DNA of 64,000 bases. It comes from Flammulina velutipes (Eukaryota; Basidiomycota; Agaricomycetes; Agaricales; Physalacriaceae). Positions 20,316 through 32,228 of this stretch are shown in pieces (positions within the stretch are counted from its first letter, which is position 1; each line of letters opens with the position of its first letter). The notes under the pieces were generated by a model that was not told the origin of the DNA, ran no database searches, and was given only the letters and a program-made list of their open reading frames with translations. The translations under genes and the position numbers were made by a program. The stretch is from positions 1,178,001 to 1,242,000 of the forward strand of contig JAALGH010000011.1 in NCBI GenBank assembly GCA_011800155.1. Direction: 5' to 3'.

Positions 20316-21407
20316 ATGCTACTCGACCCTTCGACGTCTGCCATTCACGTCCAGCCACCGGCGTCGTCTGGGCTCTCTCAAAATGCATCGTGAGCTCGCT
20401 GTTTCTATCGACGTCCATCCTTTTATTCATGATTATAGACGGACACCGACGACCGTTACGATCCATCCCGTCGCCCTCTTCTCCATCCTCGACCACTACC
20501 TGAGGCGCACCGACAAGCAGGATCGCGTTCTAGGGACGCTTCTGGGCACGCGCAACGACACTGAAATCGAAGTGCGGTCGTCGTTCGCCGTCCTGCACAG
20601 CGAGACCAGCGAGCAGGTCGCCGTCGACATGGAGTACCACCGCACAATGTACGATCTCCACCATAAAGTGCATCCCAAGGAGGTCATCGTCGGCTGGTAC
20701 TCGACAGGATCCAACCTCAACACCTTTGCCGCCTTGATTCAAAATTTCTACTCGCAAGAAACAGCGCCTCATCAGGCCATCCATGTCGCCCTCAACACTG
20801 GCGTCGACGGCAGCGAGCCAGCAGGCGTCAAAGCCTACTTTAGGTGCGATTCTCCTGCCGTAGATGCGTCTCCATCTAACGTGCTTCCAGCTCCCCAGTC
20901 GGTGTGTATCCCAGACCAGAAAACTGTGTATTTGTGCCCATACCCGTACACCTTCGCTTCCACGACGCCGAGCGTAGCGGACGTGCGTATACCACCCATC
21001 GTCCTACAACCTCCCACTGACTTATTCTCTAGTCGATCTCTTAAAATCTACCGCGACGTCCACCGCGTCCTCTACAACACAGCCAATAGCAGACCTCGAG
21101 ATCCTAGAGACGTCCATCCAGAATGTCGCCGACATGCTCGACCGCGTACTGGCCTACGTCCGCTCTGTCCTCGCGGGAGAAACCAAAGGCGACCCCGCCC
21201 TCGGTCGTTACCTCATGGACACCCTCGGCGCGAGCACAGAGGATTTAGAAAAGGGCAGCTTCCACTCTAGTTTACAAGTACGTCGTCTTCTCTCTATCTC
21301 TCCAGTCACTGACATGTTTTCAGGATACACTTATGATTTCATATCTTGCCAACCTTGTACGCGCCCAGGCCGAAGTATCTTCGCGACTAGCCCTTGTTAC
21401 TTCATGA
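20316..21407 (+). CDS. Translation initiation factor eIF3 subunit f
   Basis: MPN-domain subunit of the eIF3 complex, which recruits mRNA to the 40S ribosome. The start at 20316 gives MLLDPSTSAIHVQPP, then an intron at 20390-20438 joins to RTPTTVTIHPVALFSILDHY. If that intron is read through, a false N-terminus with an internal ATG at 20383 appears. The MPN core reads DRVLGTLLGTRN, SFAVLHSE, KEVIVGWYSTG and ETAPHQAIHVALNTG. As in other eIF3f proteins, the JAMM metal-binding histidines are incomplete. Later exons give SSPVGVYPRPENCVFVPIPV and LETSIQNVADMLDRVLAYV. The last exon ends QAEVSSRLALVTS. The gene is intact and probably essential. Confidence 0.93.
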
Positions 21408-21818
21408 TCTGTTGTATCTTTATTCAATTGACACGACCACCCTTGTGTTATTTGCAACTTGCTGTGGTTCCAAAGTTTACTAGGTTGTGCTCTCGCTAGA
21501 CCGGAATGAAGTACGCCACCTATCGAAGAGGCCAAGCGCATCCAAATGCACCAAGTACTGGAACCCATCACGTTAACGCTCGATCGCCCTTCTGGAAAGA
21601 TCATCACAGCTGTGATGCTACGGCACCGTGAAAGAAGGGTGCAAAGGTTCAACGTTCAACGTTAGGCCAGGTAGTTGACTGACCATACGCACTACACAGC
21701 TCACCATGCATTCGCACTCTCCAGAATATAGCGCAGATTCATTCTGGCCTTGTGGTGGCCTCCGGGCTCTTCAAACAACTGTTGTGTTTTTTTTTACACA
21801 AGAAGTGGGGTCTCCCTC

Positions 21819-22400
21819 TGCAGGCCTCGGTCCCCGTTCCCGTAATAATGACTGCTGAACTTTTGGGAGAAAAGCTACGTTATGCGCAAACCGTAAGCTG
21901 AACTTACTCGTTGCGATTCATGTGTAGATACTCACGTAGCACAGAAGTTTATCACCGCCAAATACCTATGCAGCAGCTATAGCGTAGATTCAGAGCATAC
22001 TCCATCCGGCTGCTCTCATAGTCTTGGCAGCTGCCACTCTTCAAGTCCTTTTTTTGTATGACCTGCCGATGGCAAATCTCGCAAATCTCAAACTCTGCGG
22101 ACTCAGGAATACTCGTGAGCATCCCTTATTTCTCGTAGAGGCTGGTTAACGAGACTAACTTTGCGGTACCGTCCAATATGGACACAAAGGTTCAACGTTA
22201 TTCTGGATGCCTCGGTCCTCGTTCCCGTATGATCACTGTACTTTGGGGGGCGAAGCTACCCTATACGCAAACTGTCAAACAAAGCTGAGAAGCTGAGCAT
22301 ATTCGGTTCATATCCGATCCATCCCCAGACGCTCACCTAGGACAGGAACGACATACGGCAGTCCATCACCTCCACAATATAGCGCAGATCTAGCACAGAT
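21819..22400. repeat. Diverged direct duplicate of about 200 bp
   Basis: Copy a at about 21819-22020 and copy b at about 22201-22400 share, in order: gcctcggtcc-cgttcccgta, a gaagct/aaagctac stretch followed by tacgcaaac, gattcat/ttcatat, a ctcacgtag/ctcacctag element, a tatagcg motif and agattcagagca followed by ccatccgg. Divergence is substantial, so the duplication is old. A GGTTCAACGTT motif stands close to copy b and 170 bp before copy a. Function unknown. Confidence 0.6.
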
Positions 22401-22826
22401 TCAGAGCAGCCCCCATCCGGTCACTGCGGATGACTGGAATTCGGAATTGACTGGAAGATAACATTCAATCCCAAACTGACAAGCCTACTCGATTCGGATA
22501 CCTTGACTATTGTGACGTTTATGCTCCGCAACATGCGTCCACTACACGCCGACGAGCGGAAGCGCACAAACATATTCAATCGATAACGATCACCATGCGC
22601 TCAACGAACGTGTGGGCGGCGTATTCCGGACATCCAGCTCGCCGTAGGTGCTGACACTGACCCAGAACAGGTAAAGAGGCAATTACTGGATGCTAGGCGG
22701 TGATGGAACCCCAGAATCAGGACACCTTATCAACCTCGTCCATGAGGCATACACGCCACTCCACTCCAGATCGGACGCCTAGGCAGGCAACGCCGAGAAC
22801 AAACATATACCAACACGCTTCGAGCG

Positions 22827-22834
22827 TATAAAAA
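22827..22834 (+). promoter_or_regulatory. TATA box of metallothionein 2
   Basis: TATAAAAA lies 68-75 nt before the ATG at 22902, followed by a pyrimidine-rich leader (ttcatccatctacccatctgtc). This is well placed for a strong, inducible core promoter. Confidence 0.6.
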
Positions 22835-22901
22835 GGCCTGCGATTCGACGAGACCCTCAGAATTGGAAACTTTACCCACTTCATCCATCTACCCATCTGT
22901 C

Positions 22902-23157
22902 ATGTACTCTGTACGTTCCCTCCGTTCCCTCCCCCGTGCTCGATACTGACAGCGTAATACAGACCATCCAAGCCCCCGTCAACCAGGCCTGTGCCTCCTG
23001 CACCTGCACTACGTGAGTATCGACCTTCAGAGCCGCTTCCTTCGCCGTTGTCCCCCCACCTCCCAACTACCACTATCCCTCGTCGGAGTGTATTAACATT
23101 TCGGATAGGTGCTCCTGCCAGCCCAACGACTGCAAGTGCAATGACTGCAAGCACTAA
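22902..23157 (+). CDS. Metallothionein, 35 aa (copy 2, three exons)
   Basis: Cysteine-rich cytosolic metal chelator. Exons 22902-22910, 22963-23012 and 23109-23157 encode MYSTIQAPVNQ followed by eight Cys (CASCTCTTCSCQPNDCKC) and NDCKH. The Cys pattern and the 9/50/49-nt exon plan equal those of copy 1 at 874-1083. Only the introns and a few residues differ; copy 1 has V, E, S, N and S at some positions where this copy has A, Q, T, K and N. The first exon is three codons only. The two genes lie on opposite strands 22 kb apart with unrelated genes between, so this is a dispersed duplicate. Metal preference is unknown. Confidence 0.92.
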
Positions 23158-23378
23158 ATTGCCTCCCATCATCAGAAGACTTGTATGATGTACCAGTAGT
23201 GTACCAGTGGGAACGGAACGAATGAATTGTCTTGATTATACAGCGTGCAGAACCTACCGTCCACAGAGATCGTTATGTGAACTTGTCAGTTGAGAGTGTA
23301 TCTGAGGGGTTCGTTTAGTTAAATTGATAGCGAGTGCAAAACCAAGAATAGCCCTTGCCGCAGTGGCGCAAGGATGAC

Positions 23379-25054
23379 TTAATTACACCAGAGCGACATA
23401 CGTAACTTCGCCTGCGAGCCAAGCATCCCAGTCACCTTGATCATTCGGTTGTATGGACTCTTCACAAACCGCCGTAGTAACAAACGAGGCGAATTTGGGA
23501 TCTTAGCTGGCATTGAAGTTCAGCCCGACACGGGAATCAAACAATGAACAAGATACACTTACATTGAAGGTCGGCATATGTCTTACTCTTCGTCATCTTG
23601 GTGGAAGCAGAAATCGTCGGCGTTTCACTGGAAACGAGTGACTGCGGCTGAATTTCTTTTGATGTTTCGCCACTGGTGGCAGACACAACAGGGAGTACGT
23701 GAATAGCTCTGCCAAGAACACAATGGTCTAGTCATGGGATGGTAAATCTATCTTGAGGAGAACGTCCACAAGAAACCACGTACCGTCTCCTGAAGTCGAT
23801 AACAACGTTCCTGAAATGGGAAAGTGTGGCGTCACATCATCTTTTTTCATGCCAAAGTCATCCGTGGTTTCTTCAACATCGGTTGCATTCAAAGACGGTA
23901 TAACATCGTTGGACTGATGTGATTGACGAGCGAGGGCGACCTTGGCGTCAAACTCAGCATCCTGTCGTTGCACGTCGGCAAGTTGTGCTTTTTTCTTTTT
24001 CACGTAGGCTAATATGATGCTAGAAGATTGAATTAGTGGGGGGAAATGGTCTTATATGTAATGCTTACCTTCCAAGTTCCTTCAGCTCTGCATAGAAATC
24101 GTAGACATTGTCGGCAAGTTCATCGCTTGGAACCGTCTCCAAATCTAACGTTATATCTAAGGCTGTCGCATAGTCAAAGTTGGCGAGCGCAGATCGAACT
24201 TCGGGTATGGAACTATGGATAGATGATCCAGGCTCGGCTAAGGTCGAGGTTAGTATCAAGTGTGAGAAAATCTGCAGAATATTGCTTCGTACTTAGCTCT
24301 TCTTCATCCGAATATGTCTCGCTTTCTTTATCCTGCGCTCCATCGGGAGAATTGCGAGGTTCCCCACCAAACGGAGACGACACACCAGCATTTATGGGTA
24401 CCCTGTCTGGTCTACTTTGGACTTTTTCGTAGTACCTCTCCAATGCCTCCCCATCCTCGAGAGGATCTGGTTCGAGATCTGTACCACCGGTTTCCTTCAT
24501 ATACTTTAGTTTGGCTCTCCATTCCTCGTCACCACTTTGGTAGCCATCAAGAATGGCCGTCTGTCCTCGCGGTAAGAGCGCGTACTTTCCTCTAGGTCGA
24601 CTGGACCACTCTGTATACCTGATGCGAACAGTCATCTCCGACAAGGTGAGATGGTAGCAGTCATCCCATGGTAGAGGAGGGTCAACGATGAGTGGTTTGC
24701 GATTTCGAGGATGGTACGTTGTCGGCAAGATGGGCACGGACATGTCTGCAGGAATGACGCCGTTAGGCTGCGCCACAAGACCGCGCGAGACCAACGACAT
24801 CTTAATCGGAGCGAGGCTTCCTAGCACGGGGATTCCACACCACTACCGAACGCCACAATTTAGATGGCTGCTTCGAGTGTTGAGCAAATAAATGAACGTA
24901 CAGCGATGCAGCATCCAATATACTTCTTACACTTTGACTGCAGAGCTTTGCATCCTTCTGCTACGTCTGGGTCGTCGTGAATGAGCGCCAGAGTTTCCGC
25001 AGGATTGAGCTTGTAGACAAAGTACTCCCCTATGAGGGGCAGTTTCGAAGTCAT
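23379..25054 (-). CDS. Family A protein A3
   Basis: Uncharacterised protein of the A4/A5 subgroup. Exon 1 (start 25054) gives GEYFVYKLNPAETLALIHDD and KYIGCC. Exon 2 gives YHPRNRKPLIVDPPLPWDDC, GKYALLPRGQTAILDGYQ, ETGGTDLEPDPLEDGE and a Ser/Asp/Glu linker. Then come LDLETVPSDELADNVYDFY, and LADVQRQDAEFDAKVALARQ. Two further spliced exons carry a Ser/Thr spacer and the conserved basic end (RFVKSPYNRMIKVTGMLGSQ...LRMSLWCN), closing at TAA 23379-23381. The end near 23728 obtained by reading through the intron is not the real one. Intact by eye. No B gene faces it; upstream is a possible exon-1 relic. Confidence 0.8.
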
Positions 25055-25379
25055 GGTACGGGAGGGAGGGTGTTGATGGGAAAGTAGTACCTCTCAACTG
25101 ATTAAAACGGACACAGAACAAGGGAGATGGAAAGAATAATAAACCGACATGACAATAAGAGAACAACGCACACAAAGCCCCGGATCACGGAAAATTGCTC
25201 CGAAACTCTTGTCCTTAGGTTGTCCACGCTGTGTTCTTGTTCTACTTTACCACTTCGGAGCCAAATGAACTTCAGAGTAATGGAATCCCAGATATCCTCA
25301 CCGCACTGCTTTGTTTACAAATGCGCTATGGCAGCACAATTCGGGCTTCGATATTGTATTCTGCAGTGAGAGCTTCAAT

Positions 25380-25460
25380 GTCTAAGGCCTCCGCCGCCGC
25401 CGTCCTTGTAGACGAAGTATTCGACGACTATAGGAAGTTTAGACCAGATGACGCGATGGT
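25380..25460 (-). pseudogene. Possible relic of a family A first exon
   Basis: On the minus strand a stretch around 25400-25440 resembles the start of A exon 1 (the GEYFVFKL coding region; plus-strand cttg-agacgaagtattcg), but it has lost the frame and the start codon. Similarity is limited to about 50-60 bp, so this is tentative. Confidence 0.3.
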
Positions 25461-26225
25461 GATCGTATTTAGGCCGCTCGAAAGAGATGAACGTAGACGA
25501 AGGAGAGGATAGAGCAACGATGAGCCACAAAAGCGTGTGAACGAATGAACGCTCACGTGCCTGGCTATTTTTGGCTGCTTCTATTTACGTATTCGCCTTT
25601 CCTGGAAGAGTACAAATGCCAGGACGAGACGCGGAGAGTCGCTTTCACTTCTTTCTCCCCAACCCCCACCATATTTTCTGTCCGCTCTTGCGTCCTCGTA
25701 CTTATCTACTGCGCCGTTCGAGGTGAGCTTGGCACTTGCATCAGCATCCGATGGCCGTTGGACCAATGAGGACCCACGGATTCATCGATTTCGGGAGACG
25801 CCGAAACGTTAGACAGTCTCGAACGAACGGTGGACGCTGGTGGACAGAGGTGGACTCTCAAGTGAGCTCTGTGGCTAGTTGGCGGTTGCTGATTATTTCC
25901 CAGGGATTTCTGTTTTCCTACTGTCTGAGGTCACTGTGCGATATGTCATTGAAAGCAACGCGGCAAGATCCTTGGTTGTCCATGTGATGCGCCACACGAT
26001 GATTTCTTGGCGGAGGTTGCCGATATGCACACCTGCTGCAGCGATAAGTATGGCGTCTGCACAGAACGCTCCAGAATTCTGCGGAACGGAAGGCCACCCA
26101 ATGAGTACTTTTCAAGTTGTCAGGGGTGGCGGGCTGTGACTGGTGCCCCGCATTTCCCCGCATTCGTCACGTCATATAAATGCGGAGATGTTTGATCTTC
26201 CTTTCCTTCTCATCTCTTCTTCTTC
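25461..26225. other. Spacer before carnitine acetyltransferase
   Basis: No gene seen. The last 80 bp should contain the promoter and leader of the acetyltransferase. A tcatataaatg run at 26172-26182 is a candidate TATA box. Confidence 0.4.
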
Positions 26226-28928
26226 ATGTCCAAGTTCCATCTGGAGCGATCCACCTCTGCTATCACCCCCCGTACCTTTGCATACCAGGACAAGCTACCC
26301 AAGCTTCCCGTCCCGCCGTTGGAGGACACATGTCGTCGTTATCTCAAGGCGTTGGAAGGTCTCCAGGATGAGGACGAACACGAGGCTACCAGGCTAGCCG
26401 TTCAGGATTTTCTCCAAAACCAGGGCCCCTACATACAAGAGAAGCTCATCGAGTGGGCCAAGACGAAGGACAGGTGTGTATTCTGCCTGCCGACGAGACT
26501 CGCTTAGCTGATTGACATCTCGCCAGTTACATTGAGGACTTTTGGTACGAATCCTATCTGCAGCACACGGATCCAGTCGTTCTCGCCCTCAACCCATTCT
26601 TCGTCCTCGAGTGAGTACCCCTGTTGTATCCATGACCGTCGCTGACTCACTCGTTATTAGGAATGACCCTTCTCCTGATCGCGGCTCGCAGCTACCGAGA
26701 GCGGCCTCCCTTATCGTTTCTTCGCTCGGCTTCATTCACGACCTAAGAGCAGGCCTGCTCGAGCCCGATACCATCCGTGGCGTCCCTCTCGACATGGACC
26801 AGTACACCCGGCTCTTCGGGAGTGCTCGAATTCCCACGGACGTGAGTATCTGTCCCCACGACGCCACATAACCCCACTGATCAAAAACTTTTGATAGCGA
26901 GGTTGCAAGATGCAGGTCCACGATGAGTCCAGGCACATCATTGTCATTCGCCGGGGGCAGTTCTGTAAGTTGACCAGCCGATTAAAATGTAGATACTAAT
27001 TGATTTTAGATTGGTTCGATGTTCTGGACGATGACAATCTGCCTGTCTTAACCGAACGCGAAGTCATCCGAAATCTACGAGCTATAATCGATGACGCCGA
27101 CAAGACCGACAAGGCTGAGGTCGTCAGGAGCGCCATTGGTGTCTTGTCCACGGAAAATCGGAAGATATGGTCTCAACTGAGACACACGCTTTCCAGTGAA
27201 CGAAGCAACAAGAACTGTCTGGATATCGTCGACCAGGCTCTTTTCGTCGTCTGTCTAGACGACACGGCACCTGATAATATTGCGGATCTTTGCAGCAACT
27301 TTTTGTGTGGTACTTACGGGCTCGAGAACGGTGTTCAGGTTGGTACATGTACCAATCGCTGGTACGACAAGGTACGGAACCTGTTTCTATTCATGACTTT
27401 GGCTCATATCATGCCAGCTACAAATCATCGTATGCTCAGATGGCGCTGCCGGAATCAACTTTGAACATACCGGTGTCGATGGTCATACCGTTCTTCGCTT
27501 CGCTGCAGACATCTTCACGGAAGGTTTGATGCTCTTAGCTCGCGCCATCAACCCCTCCGCTCCAACTCTCTTCCACGCCAAACTCTCACCTCATGCAAAG
27601 TCCTTCAAGGCGCCCCGCAACTCCGCTAAACCCCCCACACCTCCTCTCGACCATATCGACACTTCGCCCAAGAAGCTGGAATGGAAGCTCAACCCCGAGC
27701 TGCGTGTCGGCATTCGGTTCGCTGAGACGCGAATAAGCGACTTGATATGTCAGAATGACTGTCAGGCGCTTGAGTTCAAAGGATACGGGAAGAACTTCAT
27801 CACCAGTCATGGCTTTAGTCCGGACGCGTTTGTGCAGATGGCTTTTCAAGCGGCCTACTTTGGGTTGTATGGTATGTGATCGCTGGCTAGAACGGTATTC
27901 CATGCTGACGAGCTTCGACAGGGCGGATTGAGTGTGTGTATGAGCCCGCGATGACCAAAGCGTTTTTGCATGGACGAACGGAGGCGATAAGGTCTATACA
28001 ACCTGAAAGTGTGGCGTTCACGAAGGTATGATTGTTTTGGTGGTCTTACACCCGCGACTAACGGTCAATAGATGTTCTACTCGGAAGTATCACCCTCTCA
28101 GAAAGTTGCTGCTCTTCACAAGGCGTGCGATCGGCATGTCAAGTTGACGAAAGAGTGCAGTCAAGGCTTAGGCCAAGACCGACATCTCTATGCGTTGTAT
28201 TGCATCTTGCAGAGATTGAACACTGGCAACCTGAACCCCTCGCTGGACGATCCACCACCGTCACCATCGTTGCGCAACGTGAGCGCTCCAGCGATATTCA
28301 CCGACCCGGGCTGGGAGACGATTAGCACGTCTATCCTGTCGACATCGAATTGTGGTAACCCCGCGCTGCGTCTGTTTGGGTTTGGGCCGGTCGCTGCTGA
28401 TGGTTATGGGATTGGGTACATTATCAAGGAAGACGGTCTTTCTATGTATGTGATTTTCTTTGACTCGCCTTATCATTCTCATAGTTCTTAGATGCGCATC
28501 TTCGAAGCATTTGCAAACACGGAGATTCTTGGATACGCTACAGAATTACCTGTATGACATCCAACGGGTGCTTATCCAGCTCGATAGGGAGGCGAATGAG
28601 AGGCCGGAACCGTTCGTGGACCATGCTGGTATTCTGAGAGATTCGAAGACGGGGAGGAGGATCGATTGTAGTGGCGTGGACGGGGACGATGAGGGCGAGG
28701 ACGACTTGACGCTGCGTGAGTGATCTTCTTTGCTTGCGGGTTTCGTGCGGGAGCTAATGTGCACGTATCAGCCGGATACTCGTTCTTTGATAGCGGAGAT
28801 GTGGAGCTCCTGGGGCAAAGGAGGAGGACGCCGTATTCACATGTTGGTATGTGGTTTTGCTCACTCTCATTGATGGGATGTATGCTGATTCCCTAATAGG
28901 CAAGGTTATACCTTTGGCAGAGTATTAA
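26226..28928 (+). CDS. Carnitine O-acetyltransferase
   Basis: Transfers acetyl groups between CoA and carnitine so that acetyl units made in peroxisome or cytosol can enter mitochondria. About ten exons give an intact choline/carnitine acyltransferase. The N-terminus reads FAYQDKLPKLPVPPLEDTC, the family entry signature. Further blocks are IEDFWYESYLQHTDPVVLALNPFF, RGCKMQVHDESRHIIVIRRGQFY, RWYDK and GINFEHTGVDGHTVLRF, whose His is the catalytic base. GYGKNFITSHGFSPDAFVQMA and GFGPVAADGYGIGYII lie in the CoA and carnitine binding half. There is no C-terminal SKL-type signal (it ends KVIPLAEY) and no clear mitochondrial presequence, so a cytosolic form like FacC/Yat is most likely. Needed for growth on acetate or fatty acids in other fungi. 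Confidence 0.93.
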
Positions 28929-29222
28929 AATGATGTGTTATTGTAGCTTGTATCCATGTATCTATGTAGTGTAACAATGTTCTTTTCGGCGATAGTACAG
29001 CTCATCATTACGGCGCCACACCATGGACTCCTCTCCGTCATCATTCAACTTCGACAAACTAGTGTATCTTTCTATATAAGCCCCTCACGTTAACCATGCG
29101 AATGATAGAATGTCTTTGTATAGTCCGTATTTACAGGATTAACACAACTCGCTATGTGCGTATGTTATTAATTATAGTAGGTTCCAGGATAAATTTGAGT
29201 GATCCGATTCTGAAGCACGACT

Positions 29223-30132
29223 TCAGGACAGCACGCTTCTCCTAGTACGGCGACTATTCCGACTTTGAATCGTGCGGGTGGATCGTTGCGCATTGGAGCG
29301 TATAGAGTACCGTTCATCTTCCGAAGGTGGGCGAACCTACGTAGGCGGTCAAATCATGGCTCTATATCTTGAAGTGAATCATATAAACCTGTTCTGCGGA
29401 ACGCAATTCCCTGTGGTATCGATACAGGCGCCATGGCTCGGCCTTGCATTCAATGAAGAAGTCTTGGACGTTGTCCAAGACGCGATGCTGCAGCTTGCGA
29501 AAAGACTCGCTTTCGACATGGTAAGGCCGCTTCCCGTAGCCCGGCGTCCACGGTTTGGTAGGTCGCTCTCCTTGATTCAGTTCAACGGGAATACCGATGA
29601 ACCACTGGGTACGGGCCCGTCCGTCGGTTTCTAGCTTCGAACATTTCCATGGTGGGATAGTGATCAATGTGTCAGCTTCGAGGTCGGAGCCGGGTTGCGA
29701 GACGGGGACCGCGAATCTCTTGAAGACGTCCGGTAGGTTATTTTCATTGAGGCCATCGAATGTGCCCATAGGGTAAACCCAGGAAGCATTGGGATCTCCC
29801 CAACGGGGAGGTTTGCAAACGACGGCAGGTCTGTCCCCTTTGGTGAGACGCTTCTCGACACTGGTGGCGATCTCAGCAAGACATTTCGTCAGACAGGATG
29901 CATTCGTGGCTCTAGTTCGATGGGATGCGGCCAAAAAAAATCCTTCTGCATCGGGGGTTTCTGTAGACTTCTTTATCTCGTTGAGAACGGCGAGACACAT
30001 GTCGTAGAATGGAGCGACGAGGGAGACTTTAACGGCGGCAATTTGGCCATTGCTCAGCTCTGTGGAGGCGCTGTTATCGGATTGGGCGAAAGTACCGGCG
30101 AGGGACTTGATGTTGTGTAGACCGCTAGACAT
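29223..30132 (-). CDS. Family B protein B2, head to head with A4
   Basis: Divergent B member of 285 aa from exons 29389-30132 and 29223-29336. It keeps IAAVKVSLVAPFYDMCLAV, SWVYPMGTFDGLNENNLPDV, IPPWKCSKLETDGRARTQWF, IGIPVELNQGERPTKPWTPG and DFFIECKAEPWRLYRYH. The spliced last exon gives a longer Arg/Ser-rich tail (RPPSEDERYSIRSNAQRSTR ... RRTRRSVLS). It lacks the extra Gly-Tyr segment seen before WVYP in other copies. The partner A4 starts 430 bp away on the other strand. Function unknown; intact. Confidence 0.78.
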
Positions 30133-30562
30133 AGACGATGAAGGGAAGGGGGCGCGTAGAAATATGGGTGGGTTTGCATCTCAGTGATTGTTTCAGTACA
30201 GACTTTAAAGACCAGAGGAGGGAGACCAGCGAAGACCATCTTGCGTTGCCATGGTGTGCTTGTAACCAAAAGAGAGATCAAGAGCATACACATCGGTCTG
30301 AAGGACAATTGACTTGGCAGTGGCGAATCAAGAAGAGAACAAGAGAGATCATGAGGAGCACACCAGACGTTCTTAGGGAACAAGAAACATATGGTGGTCG
30401 GAACAGAGTCCGTTGATCCGAATGCTCACGCTACTGTGTTCGTTGTTCTTTTATTGTCATGTCATTTTTGGTCCCCACCATCACCTTGTTGGTCTTAAAA
30501 GACGGTTCAGGTCTCAAAAGACCCCTTCGCCACCAACCCAAGTCACGATTATCGTCCGCAAC
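30133..30562. promoter_or_regulatory. Bidirectional promoter region B2/A4
   Basis: A 430-bp spacer between divergent starts. The A4 side holds gttcgttgttcttttattgt, a variant of the TTGTTCT element found upstream of other A genes. From 30391 on, the sequence is repeated upstream of A5 (32692-32859). The B2-proximal part is unique, so A5 inherited only the A half of the spacer. Confidence 0.55.
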
Positions 30563-32228
30563 ATGTCATCACCAATGCCTATGCTTGGGGAATACTTCGT
30601 CTTCACGCTCAATCCTGCTGAGACTCTAGCCCTCATCCATGATGACCCAGAGGTCGCGGAAGCTTGCAAGATTCTCCAAGCCAAATGCAAGAGGTACATT
30701 GGCTGCTGTGTCGCTGTACGTTGTTTCTTCACCTGGCATCAAACAACCACGATGTAACTAAATTGTGGCGTTTCTGCAGTGGTGCACGATTCCAGCGCTG
30801 GGTAGTCTCTCACCTCTCAAAATGTCTTTGGTCTCGCGAGGTCTAGTGGCGCAGCCTGACGGCTTGATTCCTGTAGACATGTCTTTGCCCATCTCGCCGA
30901 CAACATACCATCCTCGACATCGCAAACCACTCATCGTCGATCCTCCTCTACCTTGGGATGACTGCTACCATCTGACTTTGTCGGAGATGACCGCTCGCGT
31001 CAGATATACACAATGGGACAGCCGACCCAGAGGAAAATACGCGCTTTTACCGCGAGGCCAGACAGCCATCCTTGACGGTTACCAAGAAGACGACGAGCAA
31101 TGGAAAGCCAAACTCAAGTATATGCAGGAAACGGGTGGTACGGACTTTGAGCCTGACCCTCTTCAAAATCCAGATGCAATGGAGAGGTATTATGATGAAG
31201 TGAGAAACAGACCAGACAGGGTACCCATAAACGCTGGTGTTCTGTCTCCCTACGGCGGTGATCCTCGAAATGGCGCTTGGGACTCAGAAAGTGAGACTTG
31301 TTCCGATGAAGAAGAGCTAGGTATGCACAAGCCCTATTGATTATAGTCCATGATTAACGCGAGCTTGTAGGTGTTCCATCTATCCATTCCGTGGCCGCCG
31401 ACTCAGTAAGTGAGATTCATTTGGGATCTCACTTCGACTATGCCGCAGCATTGGATATAACATTGGACTTGGAGACGGTTCCAGGTGATGAACTGGCTGC
31501 CAATGTATACGACTTCCATGCAGAGCTTAAAGAGCTGGGACAGTAAGCCTTTCATTTTCAACCGTCGATGACTCTCTAACTTTGATCTTCCCTCTAGAAT
31601 CATGATAACATACGCGGACAGAAAGTTGGCTTTACTCGCTGAGGTAGAACGCCAGGATGCTGAATTTGATGCCAAAGTCTCTCTCGCTCGTCAGCCGCGT
31701 GTAGACGACGAGAATACACAATCTATTCTGCTCAATGCCGACGATACGGCAGACGACCTCGCTCCTGCCGAAATGGATCGAGAGGCTGAAAGGCCAACAT
31801 TTGGCGAATCAGGAATCACATCGCCAGTGGATGGTAAGTGTTTCCATGATTCGTCAATGTCACTGAAACTCACCGAAAGTACCAGCCCGTCTAGATGGCA
31901 ATTCAGACCTTCCCGGTAGCCACCTTACATCTAGTGACGAGCTCCCAACAGCAGCTCACCCGGAAGCGACGACCCCCGTTCCCAGTACGGTAAAGGGTGA
32001 CCTATCCATGACAGCACTTGCCCCAATACCTCAAGGTCAGGTTTCTTCTGTACGCGACGGAATCGTAGCTTATTAACTTCGAAACTAGACATGAGCCCAC
32101 CTGGACCACGTCCGGGGCGTCTGCAGCGAACCGTGCGCTGCTTGAGCAACAAATGCGGTCGATTGGTCGAGGCGTGGAAAAAGGCTGGTTCGCGGATCAA
32201 GACTCGCTTTTCAATATTATGCAAATGA
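30563..32228 (+). CDS. Family A protein A4, intact
   Basis: Uncharacterised 460-aa protein from six exons: 30563-30715, 30780-31320, 31371-31542, 31598-31833, 31895-32035 and 32089-32228. The blocks are GEYFVFTLNPAETLALIHDD and YIGCC; YHPRHRKPLIVDPPLPWDDC; GKYALLPRGQTAILDGYQED; ETGGTDFEPDPL; an acidic linker (SESETCSDEEEL); LDLETVPGDELAANVYDF; EVERQDAEFDAKVSLARQ; a Ser/Thr/Pro spacer; and the basic end RLVEAWKKAGSRIKTRFSIL with a penultimate Cys (CK). Exon lengths sum to a whole number of codons. It shares a divergent spacer with B2 and is the tandem sister of A5. Function unknown. Confidence 0.85.

Larger units (their letters stand above)
21408..22901. other. Repeat-bearing spacer upstream of metallothionein 2
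   Basis: No gene seen. It contains two diverged copies of a roughly 200-bp unit (listed separately), tandem GTTCAAC at 21647-21663 and the promoter of metallothionein 2. Confidence 0.5.

Noticed and set aside
20383..20400. Alternative eIF3f start at the internal ATG with a long upstream open frame
   Set aside because: The extra residues come from an intron with good GT-AG ends (20390-20438). Splicing gives the expected eIF3f N-terminus from 20316.
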